Of a stretch of 5,938 bases of DNA, positions 5,884 through 5,938 are shown piece after piece. The translations under genes and the position numbers were made by a program. The stretch is from Thermoplasmatota archaeon (GTDB lineage: Archaea; Thermoplasmatota; Thermoplasmata; GCA-020350865; JAUVCJ01): assembly GCA_030595765.1 (NCBI GenBank), contig JAUVCJ010000158.1, positions 1 through 5,938 of the forward strand, given 5' to 3'. Position 1 is the first letter of the stretch. Each line of letters starts with the position of its first letter. The notes under the pieces are model-generated. The model saw only the letters and a list, made by a program, of their open reading frames with translations, did no database searches and had not been told where the DNA came from.

Positions 5884-5938
5884 TTCCTACCCACAGCACT
5901 CCAGCAAAAAAAGCCATGTTATCTTTAAACCCGTATTC

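Noticed and set aside
5873..5917. Short minus-strand open frame of 14 codons upstream of the TraB-family gene
   Set aside because: It overlaps the candidate TATA box and has no ribosome binding site, so chance is the simplest explanation.

Overview
The window reads as archaeal chromosome, probably euryarchaeal and possibly from the Thermoplasmata/Methanomassiliicoccales side; that last placement is a loose inference. The evidence is an archaeal-type tRNA G10 methyltransferase with a THUMP region, a TraB-family membrane protein of the archaeal form, a Roadblock/LC7 protein paired with a GvpD/KaiC-like ATPase, archaeal TATA-like boxes upstream of genes, and GGTG/GAGGTG ribosome binding sites. 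No rRNA, tRNA, CRISPR array, transposase or phage gene was seen.

Layout. Positions 1-1247 (minus strand) hold purD, the glycinamide ribonucleotide synthetase of purine synthesis, cut by the left window edge close to its C-terminus. Upstream of it on the same strand (1315-2328) is a TrmG10-type tRNA guanine-10 N2-methyltransferase; the 67-base gap allows co-transcription. A divergent promoter region (2329-2545) carries TATA-like boxes for both directions and an imperfect dyad just before the ribosome binding site of the rightward genes. On the plus strand a Roadblock/LC7 protein (2546-2917) overlaps an ATPase of the GvpD/KaiC/Rad55 class (2907-4448) by 11 bases, so the two are very likely translationally coupled. 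The ATPase has an intact N-terminal P-loop and a second RecA-like segment whose P-loop is lost. A convergent spacer (4449-4668) contains a decayed tandem repeat of about 45 bases that reaches the stop codon of the last gene, a minus-strand TraB/PrgY-family membrane protein (4669-5838, or to 5865 if an upstream ATG is used).

How the genes relate. purD and the tRNA methyltransferase are housekeeping genes with no evident shared pathway. The Roadblock-ATPase pair is the most interesting unit. It resembles the many prokaryotic arrangements in which a Roadblock dimer works with a nucleotide-binding partner, but here the partner is a GvpD-like ATPase and no gas vesicle gene is in view. A regulatory or signalling role is an inference; its target cannot be read from this window.
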